Shown here in pieces: positions 11,720 to 25,700 of a stretch of DNA of 64,000 nt (the stretch's first letter is position 1; each line of letters opens with the position of its first letter). Under the pieces are notes generated by a model that worked only from the letters and a program-made list of their open reading frames with translations, ran no database searches and was not told the origin of the DNA. Origin of the DNA: Schistosoma haematobium (taxonomy: Eukaryota; Platyhelminthes; Trematoda; Strigeidida; Schistosomatidae); assembly GCF_000699445.3 (NCBI RefSeq), contig NC_067201.1, forward strand, positions 14,997,501-15,061,500, given 5' to 3'. The position numbers were made by a program, and so were the translations under genes.

Positions 11720-14700
11720 GCATTTTTTCCATTAAAATACTTTTAAAGCTAGATTTGATAATCCTGTCTTATTGATACACTTGAAAGTCATATATGTCTT
11801 CTGAAATTCAATCCCATCCGTTACATAGATATACCCTTGTAGTGACTAACGGGAATTATCATTTGACATTAAGTAGTGGAATGATATGATTAATAATATC
11901 GTTGACATTTTATATTATACCACTAATTTGTCTTTAACCTTGTCAGTGAGGTACATCATTTCTGTAGAAACTATCATTTGTAAAACTGATTAGTCATACT
12001 TTACAATAGGTGGTAATTACTGGATAATGTCATGCAAGCATAGCATCATTCATAAATTTATGGGAAACAGTACTCGATCAAAAACACTTTCAGTACATCA
12101 GAGATAACTTTGGTAAGTCAACAAACTGAATGGACTGACATAATTAAAAACGTTAGAATTATTGTCATATTTTTTATTATATGAAATCTGGTTTCTTTCT
12201 TAACTTACATATCTGAGGAAGAGATATATATGTATATACCAATGAGTTGTGTATTTCTATTCAGTTTACCGATTATAACTTCCTTATTATGCCTAATCTT
12301 CTCATTCACATACTAAGTTGGGCATAATTACTGAAACCGTGTATATCAGAATCTCACTTAAACAGTTCGACTACTCATACAACTAATATTTAAATCGTTC
12401 CTATCGGTTACAGATATGGTTGGTTGTTCTTCTTCTGATTAAATTTTTAATACACAACAGTAATATATTATTCAACTAGTTAGTAAGTTGATTGGATAAT
12501 ACAGTTGGGAAATTTGCATTCAATAAATAAATTTCACACGTCATTTCTAACATAAAACGTAATTGAAATTTCATTCTTCTGAATAATTCAGAGGCTTATT
12601 TGAATTATTATTATTATTATTATCATTATTATACTACATGGGTTGAATTCACTGTTTATTCTTAAATAACTTTGTATCTAGTGCCTACATATTCAGATTA
12701 CAACACACATAAAATACAAGTGTTTTCATTCAGTGACCTCAATAGAAAATTTATCAGACATGGTGACTCAGAATGGTGTTAATTACACTTCATATGATTA
12801 TATTATTTACTGATATGATGATAATTCGGTGTATGGTAAACAAATATTTGTGATCATGTTAGGTTAAAGATATATTTAGATATGAATAACATAAAAATTG
12901 GTGTGTGTGTGTGTGTGTTGGTTAGAAAGAGTGGAGTGATGTCAGTGAATGTGAAATTTTAATTACAGTTAGAATAAAAATATTTGCTGGTACCCTGATA
13001 AGATTAAAGTACAGGTTTCTAGTCGGTCATTACTACTTATATTTAACCGGAATGATTAGTCGTAAATTACTCATATTAATCACTTAAACTTGTTTGACAG
13101 ATTAGAAAATGTACAAACATAGTGTGCAACTATCCCACTTGTGTAGAGTCGACATCATCAGAACTATACTTAGTTACGTTATTTAGAACTAGGATTATTT
13201 AAAACATCCAAAACTGCCAATAGAAGAAAAATAGTTAGTTGCTACTGCTACTCGTTTTGAATAGTTATTAGTTGATTACGTCATCTTGTAGCTTATTCGT
13301 ATTGTTATCGATGGCGTCAAACAAGAACATAGGAATCAGATTATACTGGAAGTCCCAACTGATTACTTTATGGGATCTTTAACGATACATTTGGTATAGG
13401 ACATCTATAGATAATGATTTGGATGTACTGATGAAAATGCTTCTCTGATACCCACTTGTTGAAATCACAACATTCGATCATATCCTTCAGAGAGAATGCA
13501 ACATAAGTAAACGTAGTGACCATGGTAGTATATTCGTAAGTGTTCATACTGAATGATCACTAAGGAAAACCTAAACTTAAGTTTATTTTATCGCTAGTTG
13601 AACATTATATTGGTCACTATTTATTGACCAATTATTGTAATTATTTAAATCTTAGATCCAGGGTTTGTTCCAGACTACGACTAACCACCACACATATATA
13701 AATTTATTCTATCCAGTTAATATTCATTCCCTGTGGATTTAACAGCTTCGGTATCTTTAAGGAATACCTATGCTGTGAGTAACTAGCTCATTTATCTGAA
13801 TCTGTTGTTGAAGTATAGTTGATCCTTATTAGTTAGTTTTGTATTTTAATAGATAGTTTCACTGGATAAGTGTATGATGTCAGGCCATCTTTGTCTACAT
13901 GTTAAGATCGCTTTAAAAAAGACTAATTCTAGATTAGCTGATGCCAATTGTTTCGTATGTTTTGATAGATCCACAGTTTTATGCTTTTTTCTATAAGGAT
14001 GAAAAATGAGGAATTTAAGCGCGATTTTTCAGGGATTATTTGACAAGATAAAAGACGGGTAAAAAAGAATGTACCAACCTATCACTGACGTAAAAAGATA
14101 TATTTATGCTGATTGCTATAGCTTCATATATATGAAAATATTATAGGTTATCTAATTGACGTACCTAACAAACTCAACTACGTATAAGAAGGAGATAAAT
14201 AGGTTTCTAAGAGACCTGATTCTAATGATTACTAATCATTTGTGTTTAAAGGTGAACATGCTGATTAAGACAATGGTATGTAGATGGTAACCTTAGCTAG
14301 ATAAATTATTTACTCACTCATAACAATAGCACTTCATATTTGATTCTCATATACAATGGACTCCTGAGGTATTCTCAAATCTGTCTTGTCTTATTTTGCA
14401 TATCAATAAGAGAAGTCTTGAAGTTGAACAAAATTCGATGGATAACTCCAAAAGTTATTTTTACAATAATATAAAGTATATTGTTCGTAAGATGTACAAA
14501 GTTATGACATTCTGTTTTTAATGCTTGTAGACTGATTGATCATGATTTCTCGAAATTCAACAGTGATAGAATCACATTAAAATGGAGATTTAACGAGAAA
14601 TGAACTTTTACACACTCACTGAATCTGCACACAAATGTGCATCATGTCACTGTACTCTAAATATACTTTAAAGAAAAGGTTAATTCATGTTGACAACTTT

Positions 14701-15720
14701 AGTTGTATGATTCTATTAATTCAATCTAATTCCAAACATAAATTATCCCCTTCAATGTTGTTGATCTTCTTAGGGTTAGTGAGCGGATACACCAAATGCA
14801 GTTGACAGTATATCAGAATAAAACACGAATATTTAATTCAGACACAACCTAGAACCAGACTAAAAAGTATAGACAGGATCTACGATACAAAACTTGAAAG
14901 AAGGAAGTTGAAGGTTTTCAATAAATCTTTGGACAGACAAATCAAACTTAAAAACATGATCAAGGATGCAAATAATAAGACTAAGACACGAGTATTTCAC
15001 TCATAACATTATACATCGCCTGATTAGATGATATGGCTAAAATTTGAGTCAATTTTTAGAAAATAAGTAATCTTACACTCCTTTTGTCATTCTCTTATTA
15101 ATAATTAATGCACATCTGAAAGCCATCGTAATTAGTGTATAAACATTCAATTTAATTGATTAACCAACTAGAATCATGAAAGTGAAGAGATGGAATAAAA
15201 TATAAGATAATAGGAAAATTGAATTCACTAACATTCCACATCAGCATTCAAATTACTACCTATTTTAATGATACATGTATCCTGCTGGGTATTATTTATT
15301 TGTTAAAAAACTTATTCTTGTTTCTAACACGTGGAATAATTCTCATGGTAAGAGCTTCACGTGTTATCTCCTCTGTAATATTTTTAGCAACAAAATACCA
15401 GTGATTCTACTATATTAGTTAATGGTTAATACTTTGTACTATAAACCTTGATCAGAATTACCTTTCAGCTCTGTATAAACTGTTGGAGTGATCCAGGAAA
15501 TTTCTTGCAAAAGACAAGCAAGGATCAGGAAACACTAAGAAGCGTTTCATCCAACCAGCGTTCACGTGGATTTTTAGCCAAAAATATCAAGGAAGTGAAA
15601 CGTCACATGTAGAGGTTCTGATTGCTATACTGCTACTATGTTCAGTAGCATTCCAGAATCTTCGTGCAACCTAAGGACATTTAAAAATATTTTAAAAATC
15701 CTATATTTTCTCTGTTAAAG
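11720..15720. other. AT-rich stretch with no recognisable gene
   Basis: No supported ORF, tRNA or full element. A short (TG)n tract lies at 12900-12918 and a short (ATT)n tract at 12605-12630. Confidence 0.55.
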
Positions 15721-15721
15721 T

Positions 15722-15885
15722 GGACCTTGGAGTATAGTACTTCTGGCATACTTGCGTCTTCTCTCTCGTTGTTCAGGTCGCTGTATAGTTCTAGCTTGGG
15801 GGTCACAGAAAATAGCTTAGGAAACGGATGTAGCGTTCAATTTCCAAGACTTATCACAAACTATTTAGTTATGTTAACGAATTTC
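15722..15885 (+). mobile_element. LTR fragment related to 6490-6863
   Basis: Shares the R/U5-like half of the LTR: CCTTGGAGTATAGTACTT, TTGTTCAGGTCGCTGTATAG, AATAGCTTAGGAAACG and the CAAACT-type end. The U3 half is missing. The open frame here (15727-15927) is a by-product of the LTR. Confidence 0.6.
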
Positions 15886-15964
15886 AAGTTGTTCAAAAAA
15901 GAATTTTTCATGTATTCGTTCACTTGAGAAGTGTATTTTATTAGTTTTCTTCACTGATTGACCA

Positions 15965-16125
15965 CAGTTACACCACTACTGAAAACCAAGAAGCATGGGA
16001 CATCGGTTTCGCTCTGGTATGGGACTCATCAGCAGTGAGCATTCACGACCCTACACATGATTGAACTCAGGACCTTCATATTTTGTAGAGAGCGCGTAAC
16101 CTCTAAACCAGTGAGTTGGCAATCA
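15965..16125 (-). mobile_element. Beta SINE, diverged
   Basis: Minus strand keeps CUGAUGA (16032-16026), GAAAC (16010-16006) and GUC (16001-15999), plus the tRNA-like head ending near 16120. Stem I and stem II are poorly paired, so ribozyme activity is doubtful. Confidence 0.65.
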
Positions 16126-16129
16126 ATTG

Positions 16130-18980
16130 TTTATATTTCTCACTTCATTCGATACGTGGTACTGCACAATTATTTCCTAACGTCATCTAATCCCCAACAT
16201 ATTTAAATTAGTCACCAATGTACATATGATTACTATTGGTGATGTAAATGGTTTGTGGAGATTGTCGAACTATTAGTATTAACACTACTAAAGCACAAGA
16301 GAAAGACAAAATGAATGTTTAAGAAATACGTTATCACTGTGGAAATTTAATTAACCTTTACAGAAGTATCGCATAAATACATATTGAGAGTAAGCTTGGT
16401 CAAATTATCATTCAGTAAAATTGAATCAAATGGAAAATAAAGGTTTATAATCGACTTGTTATAAAAATGACCTCAGGAAACTAAGGCTTCTATATAGAGG
16501 TGAAAATCATAGAAAAGATGATACTTGAATGGTTATCCTACAGTGAATTAGTTTGCATATAGTGTAAGTAAATAGTGAAGGGTTGACCAACCTAAAGTCA
16601 GTCCCTCAAGGCATCGCATAAAAGTGGAGTGACCACTTAACTAACATAAATATTGTAACCATGGTACAACTCCTTTGTTATGGTAGACATTAAGCACGTG
16701 AGCAACAGAAAATGTGAGTCACCCATATCAAAAGCATTTTTATACCGAACAATAAATTTTCTCTCCCTTATCGCCATACTGATTGGTTGATCAATTTTAT
16801 TTTATTTTTGCCTTTATACGCTAACCAGACTGACCTATTGAAATGTTAAACCAATGGCAAGTCAGTTATTTTAATCGATATATTATTAATAGACAGCGTT
16901 TTGACATCAAAGTATCCGTCAAGTCGTTTAACTGTTGTTTGGACTATTTCCCTACTTGGTTAGTCTTCTTTGGAATATTATAATTGCCAACGAATATACG
17001 TAAGTTATTCAACTTGTTAATAAGTTTGCCTTTGTTAGATTCTTGAAATGAAGTCTCATTGACTTGGAGTGTTATTTTAACAATAAAAAAATGACTTGAA
17101 ATCAATAAAGATAGTTTTGTCAGAACAAATTATATATTTTCCCGTATGATTGAAAATATAAGATTGTTACTACAACCGCTTTATTATACAATGCGATGAG
17201 AAATGGTTGACTGGAAAGTACAAATTGTTAGATGGTCTCTAGTTGATTCGACCAAACCATTAAATATAAACTTGATTCAAGATGTATATACATGTAATAT
17301 AGTTGCGTACAGTTCCGATCAGTGTTTATACGTTTGCATATATTCCCTGCTAGGTATTCGTTCGTAGTTATACTAATGTTAAACTGATTTCATAAGTATA
17401 TAGTCAGTTAATAAACCGGTTGTGTAAAAAGCAATTATAAACTAATTGGCCGTCCTAACTAACAACCAGTGGATTTTATCTCTATAAATCCTAGATACCT
17501 ACCTCACATAGCATGTTATTCTCTATGGTATGTCAGTGATGTTTACAACTTGTAATTCATTGCTGCTTTCCTGTACTTTAGACATTGGATTTTTAGTTTG
17601 CCACCAAATACTAAGTGATTTTGAACAAGTCACTTATTACTTATACTATTTGGTCATAGAAAATTATAATTTGTTTTTTCCTAAGCGCCCACTGCTTTTT
17701 TCCCCACAGATTACATTTTTTAAATGCTACGGTGTGTAGTTAGGTAATATTTCCTATTTACACAGTATATTTTTTGTCCTAATGCAAGTATGTAAATGAG
17801 TTTGCTACTCTGGTCTTTTTAAGATGTTTTTGTAACTTCTGACATCTCTGAAAATTTTCACACTTCTTAAAAACTGCCCTTCACTATAAACAGTTAAAAA
17901 TAGATTAATGATACCAGTACCATTTGTCATTCGTTACGTTCAGTACTTTCTTTGGGTAAAATAGTCTCTGTGTCATTCATCCCTATCAATCTGTTAGTGC
18001 ATTAATTAGTTGTTTCTTTTCAACTTGGAATAATTTGACCAAAATATACGCGTCACTTAACCACTATTTACAAACATATATAGTGTCTGGATTCATAAAA
18101 GCAGAATTACCAATCATTTAAATAGCTGTAAATTGATCATACTTAGGGTAAAATCGTACAAGACTGTGTCTGGGGTAAATTCTGTTCAAATATGATCTTG
18201 CTAACCATAATTCAGGATTTTTAGTCAAATATTTCAGTGGTAGCTAGGATTGTCTTGTGTCCATTGGGGGTAATAATCGGTTTATTATTATCGCAATCTA
18301 TGTATTCAAAAAGAGAGTAATAAACCTATTATTACCCTAGTAATTCAATCTTGATCATTAGTTTTATTTTGTTAATGTTTAGTTTGTTATATTTCTCTTC
18401 TATTACATTTAAACCACCCCCCTTCACTAATACATTTTCACTCACCAAATTATGTGAACTCATCAAGTCTTGTTTAATTATTACGCAACCCATCTTACCA
18501 GTTTTTCAATTCCAGGAATCTTTTGCAAACCTTTATTACCTCTAAAATTATCACACAATTTATCTTATATGTCTTTGAACCTCACTCAATTATTACATCA
18601 CTCATCCCTCATGTTTTTTTTATCTTAACACCAAGTGACCTCCGACCTGTTCTTGCATATATATGGTTATTATTGATAACCTTTGTCATTCCAATTATTT
18701 ACATGCACTTATTTCGATTGTTTCACACTATCTTACCTCAATGTAAAATTTTAATACATATTTGGTTGTAAGCAGCTGATAAGAAACCACGAAATATAAT
18801 GAATTCATATTACCCTGCATCCATGTGTTTATCTACTTTTCATTATCGATTAAACTAGTTATTGAGACTCCTTTGATATTTATCTTTTCTGTTTTGTTTC
18901 ACTGTACTGATGTTTGATATGGCAGCTTAGGCCGGTACATATTTTGCCAGATCATAAGTTGTTTATGAGATTTTCCTTGG
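16130..18980. other. Gene-free stretch
   Basis: Short ORFs without domains. The last part (about 18890-18980) resembles repeat ends at 31230-31330 and 34050-34130 (GGTGTGGCA-like block then TATGCTGCTTAT), possibly the 3' end of a LINE. Confidence 0.45.
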
Positions 18981-18984
18981 GTAT

Positions 18985-19270
18985 GTTGTGACTACGGAGT
19001 GATCAAGAATGAACTTAGATGTAGGGTACTAGGCAGAGATAACAAGTCGGTTGATTCGATTGTGAGTCTTCACTGACTGAGATGGCTGCAATATGTATTA
19101 CTAATGCTCAACCACTACGTATCTCAATGCCTAATATACGCTGGAACAGGTTAAAAAAACGAGCAACTAAATGAAAATGTAAGATCAGTTCATGAAATTA
19201 TTAACTGTTGTACTGATCCATGTTGGCAGGTGGAGAACACCTGGTTGGAGTCTGCACAACTATTTTTTCG
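18985..19270 (+). pseudogene. LINE-B reverse transcriptase C-terminal remnant
   Basis: A translation with stops reads LRCRVLGRDNKSVDS, then LRWLQYVL, then a GTG-KKRA region. These match the C-terminal part of the LINE-B copy at 28905-30145 (NAEVRNCVFR, HRLWWLGNVLRMSSQR). Several stops and missing parts; a decayed remnant. Confidence 0.55.
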
Positions 19271-20406
19271 AAATTGTTTTATACTTCTAATTCCACGAAT
19301 TCATTCTTTCTCCTTGAATCATATTGTCTATACCTTATCTTTTTTATTATCGCTGATAATACCAATTTCATTTCGCTATACCAATGTGGTGTGGCTGCTT
19401 ATGTTGACGAGAATTTTTACTAGTTCCTACTTTGGTTATGAGAGGCTAACATACATTGCCTTCTAAATACATAGGAAAACATTTTGTCAATAGCCGGATA
19501 ACCATCAGTTGTCCCATCATTAAAACGTATGGTCCATATTACCGTTCAGAATGAACCATGTTAATGTCATCGCTAAAAAAACGCAAGTCCGATTATGAAA
19601 AATATTTACGTTTTTAAGTACTCACTTTTCATGACTTTAGTTGGAACGAGCAATATATCCTTGAACGATTCTATATCTGTATGTTTGTTTGAATAACTTG
19701 GTTCTGATGTTCACTGGTGAGTTGGATGTAAGAAATTCACTCTTGAGAATAGATAATATTACTGGAAACTACCAGCTAAATGATCTGTTAGACATTGAAA
19801 ATTAGTGAAACTTATTATTGAAGTAGAGATTATTTTACTTGAATTGGAATTATTCTTTTTATACAAGTTAAAGCTACTACCTCTCTATTCATATTCAATT
19901 TATTATGCATTGAGTTTGGGTCCCGTATTTCTCATTCAGAGATTCTTCTAATATTAAAAGATATCTATGCTAACTGGATAAACTGGACGATTAATGCACA
20001 AAACTTTAACGATAGTTTCCAACATGATTGGAAATAAAAGAAGTCTTGTAAGCGTGTGTTGGAAAAAGTTCCAGAAGAATTAAATTCCACTTTATTCAAA
20101 CTATGTATCGATTAATGATAATTAATAATGACAGAATTTTATCAGCTATTCAAGATTTGTTTTCTAAAAATTGATTTCTCCAAAAACTTAGTTCTTGAGG
20201 GTTCCACATTCCTAACGGAACTAAACATACTAAACTTCAAAATGATTGTTGAAAATCACGCGCTCATAAAACGAACTGAATTCGAACTTACATAGAAATT
20301 TTATAACATATCTGTTCACATAACCACTCTCACTATCAGATTGGATATATTTTGGAAGACTGATATTTCATAAGACTATCCAGTAAAGTAAACTTATCGG
20401 GATTTT

Positions 20407-20632
20407 ATCAGAATGGGTTTTGTGGAGATTTTTAGAAATTTCATTGGTTGAAATCATGAGTCAATTGAATCTAGACCACCATGGAAAACCTGGAAGCACT
20501 GGACGGCCGATTCGTCCTTGTATGGGACTCCTCAGAAGTGCGCATTCACGACCCCGCACCCCGCGAGATTCGAACCCAGGACCTACTGGTTTCGCGCGCG
20601 AGCACTTAACCATTAGACCACTGAGCCGGGAT
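20407..20632 (-). mobile_element. Beta SINE with 9-bp target duplication, just upstream of fascin
   Basis: A direct repeat CGGGATTTT lies at 20398-20406 and 20627-20635, with the second copy overlapping the element's CCGG start. Minus strand: head with CTCAGTGGTCTAATGG and GGTTCGAATCTC, then a CTGAGGA-like region changed to CTTCTGAGGA context, GGACGAATC (GAAU, inactive), and the complete family tail to ACCCATTCTGAT. It sits about 145 bp before the fascin start codon. Confidence 0.85.
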
Positions 20633-20767
20633 TTTCCAAATCAATTGCCGAAAATATAATTTTATTGAATCTATTTATAAAAGTATTTTTTAAATTCGTT
20701 TGTTGATTGTTTGTGTCATTCGAAATTAAGCTCTTTTTTATATCAAATTAAATTACATTTTGTTTAC

Positions 20768-20776
20768 AGTTGATAA
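20768..20776 (+). promoter_or_regulatory. Splice acceptor and 7-nt leader in front of the fascin start
   Basis: A TTTTGTTTACAG acceptor ends at 20769, leaving TTGATAA before the ATG at 20777. It may serve a 5'-UTR intron or spliced-leader trans-splicing, which schistosomes use on a subset of genes. No upstream exon was identified. Confidence 0.55.
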
Positions 20777-21032
20777 ATGAGTAACAACGAAATTTATGAA
20801 GATTTTAATGAATGTCTTAAGATAGGAATTCTTCATATTCCATCTGGACGATTTCTTACAGCTGAAGTATTTAACAATGAAATTAATATTTCTGGAACAG
20901 CATTACGACGACGTCAAGTTTGGTCTTTAATTACGGATCGGAAGAATGCTGATACTTTGTTTTTACAAAATTCATTGGGTCGATTTTTATCAGTTAATAA
21001 GGATGGAAAAATAAGTACATCTTTAAAATCAG
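20777..21032 (+). CDS. Fascin exon 1 (residues 1-85)
   Basis: Starts at the ATG at 20777 after an acceptor and ends in phase 1 at GTATTC (21033). Encodes the first half of trefoil 1 with the conserved FLTAE and RRRQVW strands. Confidence 0.93.
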
Positions 21033-22724
21033 GTATTCTAGTTATTTTTCCTCTATTTCTTACCCTAATTCATCCATATACATTGTATGCAACGGAATGT
21101 TACCTACGAATTGCTACTACCTGAAATCTATATTTATTTATTTATTTATTTCGTTGCTCTGTTCCAAAAAAATTGACCTAAATTGGAAATGTTGATCGTT
21201 TAACATTAACACGCTCAGTCAGGGGATCTGTAGATCTTGGATCCATGTATCGACCCATGGATTTACGCTTCTGATAGGTCCCGAATTAGGACGAAATAGC
21301 TTTTTTGATGATTTCTGATCTCCAGTGGTTCACCACCTATGAAAATGATGCCGAAATATTTGTTTTCTAAATGTCTTCTACCGTTTTCTACTTTGTTGTG
21401 ATTCACTTTCTTCCTGTTATGTTAATTGCCACTGGTCACTGGTTAATAAATTTAAAGTCAGATTTATGTTAAAAATTGGTGTTAGTCGACTGAGAGCCTA
21501 CAGAAATTGGACGGCTATTCTACTCGTTATCATGTGCCCATAATCGTTACAATCTGTTGGAATGATTAGCCTCTTCAATTATCATATTAGCTTCTTAATT
21601 ATTAAACTTCATTCAGGTAATTAAATAAGTCACAACTTATTCTATATTGTAATGTTGTCTTTTCAATTCACACATTTTGAGTTGGCTGTACTCTGATTGG
21701 TGAGAAGGTGGTGAAAATTAATTCTGAATTAAATAATTATGGATTTCAAATATTTCAGAATTCAGTGTATATCTTAAAGAAGTATTGGTTGATCTATCAT
21801 TGTAAGTGAGGAAATGCAAACATTATGTACTGATCTGAAATTCTTTAACGATAAATACTTCATCACACACCTCGTATGGATGAATGTATCATCTTCTGGT
21901 CCCAAGATAGTCAAGCTGACATATTGGAGTGATATAGACATTTCCAGAAGCGGTTTTGTGGAGATTTTAGTAGTTTCAATTGTTGAAATTGTGAGTCAAT
22001 TAAAGCTAGACCACTATGGAAAACCTGGAAGCACTGGACGACCGTTTCATCGTAGTATGGGATTCCTGGGTTCGAATCTCGCGTAGGGCGGGATCATGGA
22101 TGCGCACTACGGAGGAGTTCCACACTAGGACGAAACAGCCGTCCAGTGCTTCCAGGTTTTCCATGGTGGTCTAGTTTCAATTGACTCATTATTTCAACTA
22201 TTGAAATGTAGACATTTATTATCATAACTTACTTTTCAATCCAATAGTCCGAAATTTATTATTTAAAAGAAAACTTGATAAATAAATGAGATGATTGTTT
22301 ATTTAAGTTTGTCTGAATAGTTAAATCAAATCAGATAGTTTGGTTAAGTAATTATTCTGTTTGTGATCGACTTTTTCCATATAGGTGTTCTTGCTATTTT
22401 CGGGCTTGTTATTCATTGTACTGAGCTAACATAATATCATGCTGTTTATTATTTTCTTTAAAAAATCGCCCTGATTAGATTCATTTTTAACTATTTTGGT
22501 TTCAACTGTCAATCTACGTTAGATTTAATAAGTTTCTTAGTTCAAGGGATTTAAGATTCATTAGTATGTATTAAATTGATAATAATATGGATTATAGTGT
22601 TACGGTGTCAGGTGTTTCAACTGATTTCGTCCCCGAATTAAAAAATAATGATACATTCTAGTTCCTAATTGCCACCAAATATTTATCGATCAAGGGGATT
22701 ATATTATGTTGTCACTGAACTAAC

Positions 22725-22782
<58 letters not shown>

Positions 22783-25700
22783 AGTGATTGACTGACGTAA
22801 CGTAGTCTATTTCATCTCATTTAATATTAATTATCACAATATTCATGATTACAACTTATTATGGGAGCTTGTTTGTTCATGGATTTATTTCTAGTATTTC
22901 TAGCTTGGAGAACAAAACACCCTGATAATCTTCATCTTTAGCGATAAATATTCACCATCATGGCAGTTTTTTTCATTCTATTTGTTGAATAGATTTGGAA
23001 TACTGATGTGTGCGCTTCAGGAAAATCATAATTTTCTACGTAGAATTTAGCACATACGTTCATGGTTTCACAAACTGATCATATCTAAACAAAATATATA
23101 CTTAATTTGGTTTTCAATGAGTCTTACTGGTACTCATTGTTTATTTCAACTGAAATTATCATTCATTGTTTTTTTTTCTTCTGTAAACTCTTTGTACTGA
23201 CAATAGTGTTAGCATGTTTTCGGTCATGGTTAACAGCTAAAATATGCCTGTTGAGTAAGGTTAGATATAGTGGAACAGTGGTTCAGTGGACAAAGTTTTC
23301 AACTTTCAGCCACTAAATCACTGATTCGAACCCTGGTTAACTTAAATTGGTTCAAGTAACCGTTTGGTATCACCAACCTTCAGAATTAGTGTGTGGTTCA
23401 AATCCAAGTGGATAAGTTAGGTAATAATATTAATTTATTATTATTATAGATACAAATTTGATCTTCAAAGTTATGCTTTAGTTTGTATCTTGGTTCTATT
23501 AGTATCTATTTCCACTGTAATATTTCTCTTCACATTTATATTGCAACGTATTTTGTCTGCCTAGATTGCGAAGAACGTTTCCGTTTAGAATTTGCACCAG
23601 ATGGTACAGGTGAATGGGCTTTTAAATCAGATGCATATGGTTTCTATCTCACTGGTACCGATACTCAAGTTTCATGTTTTTCCAAATCTCCTGTCTGGTG
23701 GTCATTTCGTTTAGCAACACATCCTCAAGTGAGATTATGTATAACATTTTAAAACTTACTGTGTGAACCTCAGTTGAAGAAATTGGAGATGTGAAAGGTT
23801 TGGCTGAACGGTTTAAACATTTATCCTTTAACTACTATGTCAATGGGTTTTCCTACTTAATTTGATTGAACCAAATACAGTTCATGATGTCTCGAGCTTT
23901 CATACAAGTGTTCCTCAAAGTCTATTAAATTTATCTGTACTTGATTATTGAATTATACTCTCCAATAGATATGATTGATATCTCACTGGACGTCATGAAG
24001 CATGCATTTTTAGTTTAACAGCTATTTAGCAGGATAAATTCGATCATTAAATTACATATCTACCTGTCCATGGGCAAGTTATGTTGACTCTGTCTTATGC
24101 ACTAAACTTTCAACTGACAAATCACAAATCTAAATCTCCCTTAAATTATTAAAGTTTGAGTGGACATGTGTACCTCATACTTTAACAAACCTGCACGTGA
24201 TTACTGAGTTGTATCTAAACAGGAAAAATAGTTAACTCATCAATGACGCGATGAGCAACTACTATTTTAGTAATGAGTTGAATATGTTTGGTCATTTATA
24301 TTTTATAATGTCAGCCTCAAGTGAAATGGAGTCTAACTATTCGTTAGTATTTTGATCTTTGATAAATTAAAATGGGTGCTAAACATTCAGACCTCATTAA
24401 CGAGTGTGATGATAAAATGAAACTTAATTAGTGAGTTTCTCTTTGGTCAATTGTACATAAACTGTATAAAATCTGTTTAGAGAAACTTCCATTTTAAAAG
24501 GTGACTGGATATAGTTCTGTAGGAATCGACAAAACATGAGTTCTAAACAGTTTATTTCAGTTTTTAATTGATAAGTTTGCAATATACTCTGATATGAGTT
24601 ATCTAGACGTTTACTAAACGTCAAACATCTAACTAAACTCAGCTAACTTTTGTGTTGATTATGTTTTCTGTCAAGGTACATATTCGTCATCAGTTCCGTT
24701 CACGTTACTTACGTCTTCTTAACGATGGTCTTGAGCTTCGAGCTGATCAACCATACCCATGGGGTCCAGAGTCTGTTATTTGGATTGAACAGCCTACAAT
24801 GGTTGCAAGTCAAGGTTTTGGTCGTGGTCCAAATATCCCTTTAGTTGGCAAAGCTGCTGTTTCACGTCTTGGTCGTGTTGCCTTCCGAATGCCGAATGGA
24901 AAATATTTGAAATCTAATGGAGAAATGTGTGGTGAAATGGATGATTCCACCTTATTTTCTTTTGAATATCGTCCTGGTTAGTTTACTGTACCATTATCAT
25001 GAAATGATGCTGGTGATATCGTATTTCTGGCATAGTAAACTTCATAACTGAACCAACCACACATTATAGAGTACAATGCTATCGTCTAGAAGTTTGTAAT
25101 AACATAGTATTAAAAAAGCCTCAAAGGGTGAGGAATGAGAGGTCATCTTCTCTATAAGTCATTAATCTCATTCAGAATTTAGCTCATAAAATCCAGACTG
25201 TGTGCTGCGTAATACATTACTGTTGAATTATTAGTTTGAAATCTAGTTTTTGGTGTTTTTTCCTTATAAATAGTTTAGTCTAAACAGAATATTATAGTTC
25301 TTCAATATATTATCTTTGAGTTTCTGCCTAAAATGCTGGTTTTGTTCTCATCTTGAAAGGAAATGATAATGTGAATATTGAGTATAATTAGTTAGATTGA
25401 TTATTATGAACATCTGATAAACTTGAAGTGTGCGATACGCATTATGAATGAAAGTATTCATCTTCTATTTTTGTAAACCAGTTCCATATACTTTTCTAAG
25501 CATAGGTTATTGATTAAACTATGTATTATTAAGATTTATTTTGAGCATACAATATATGTCGATGTAAATCTAATAGATTTTTTTCTAGCAGCAATTATTA
25601 TTGGTTTCATCCTGTTTTAAATCGAAGCAGGTGGTTTTCTTAGAGGCCCATTCCCCGAGACTTTGACCTAGAGGTCTAATCCACAAGGCAGTGGAGCAAC

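Noticed and set aside
20420..20659. + strand ORF upstream of fascin
   Set aside because: Entirely within the antisense of a beta SINE; not a fascin 5' exon.
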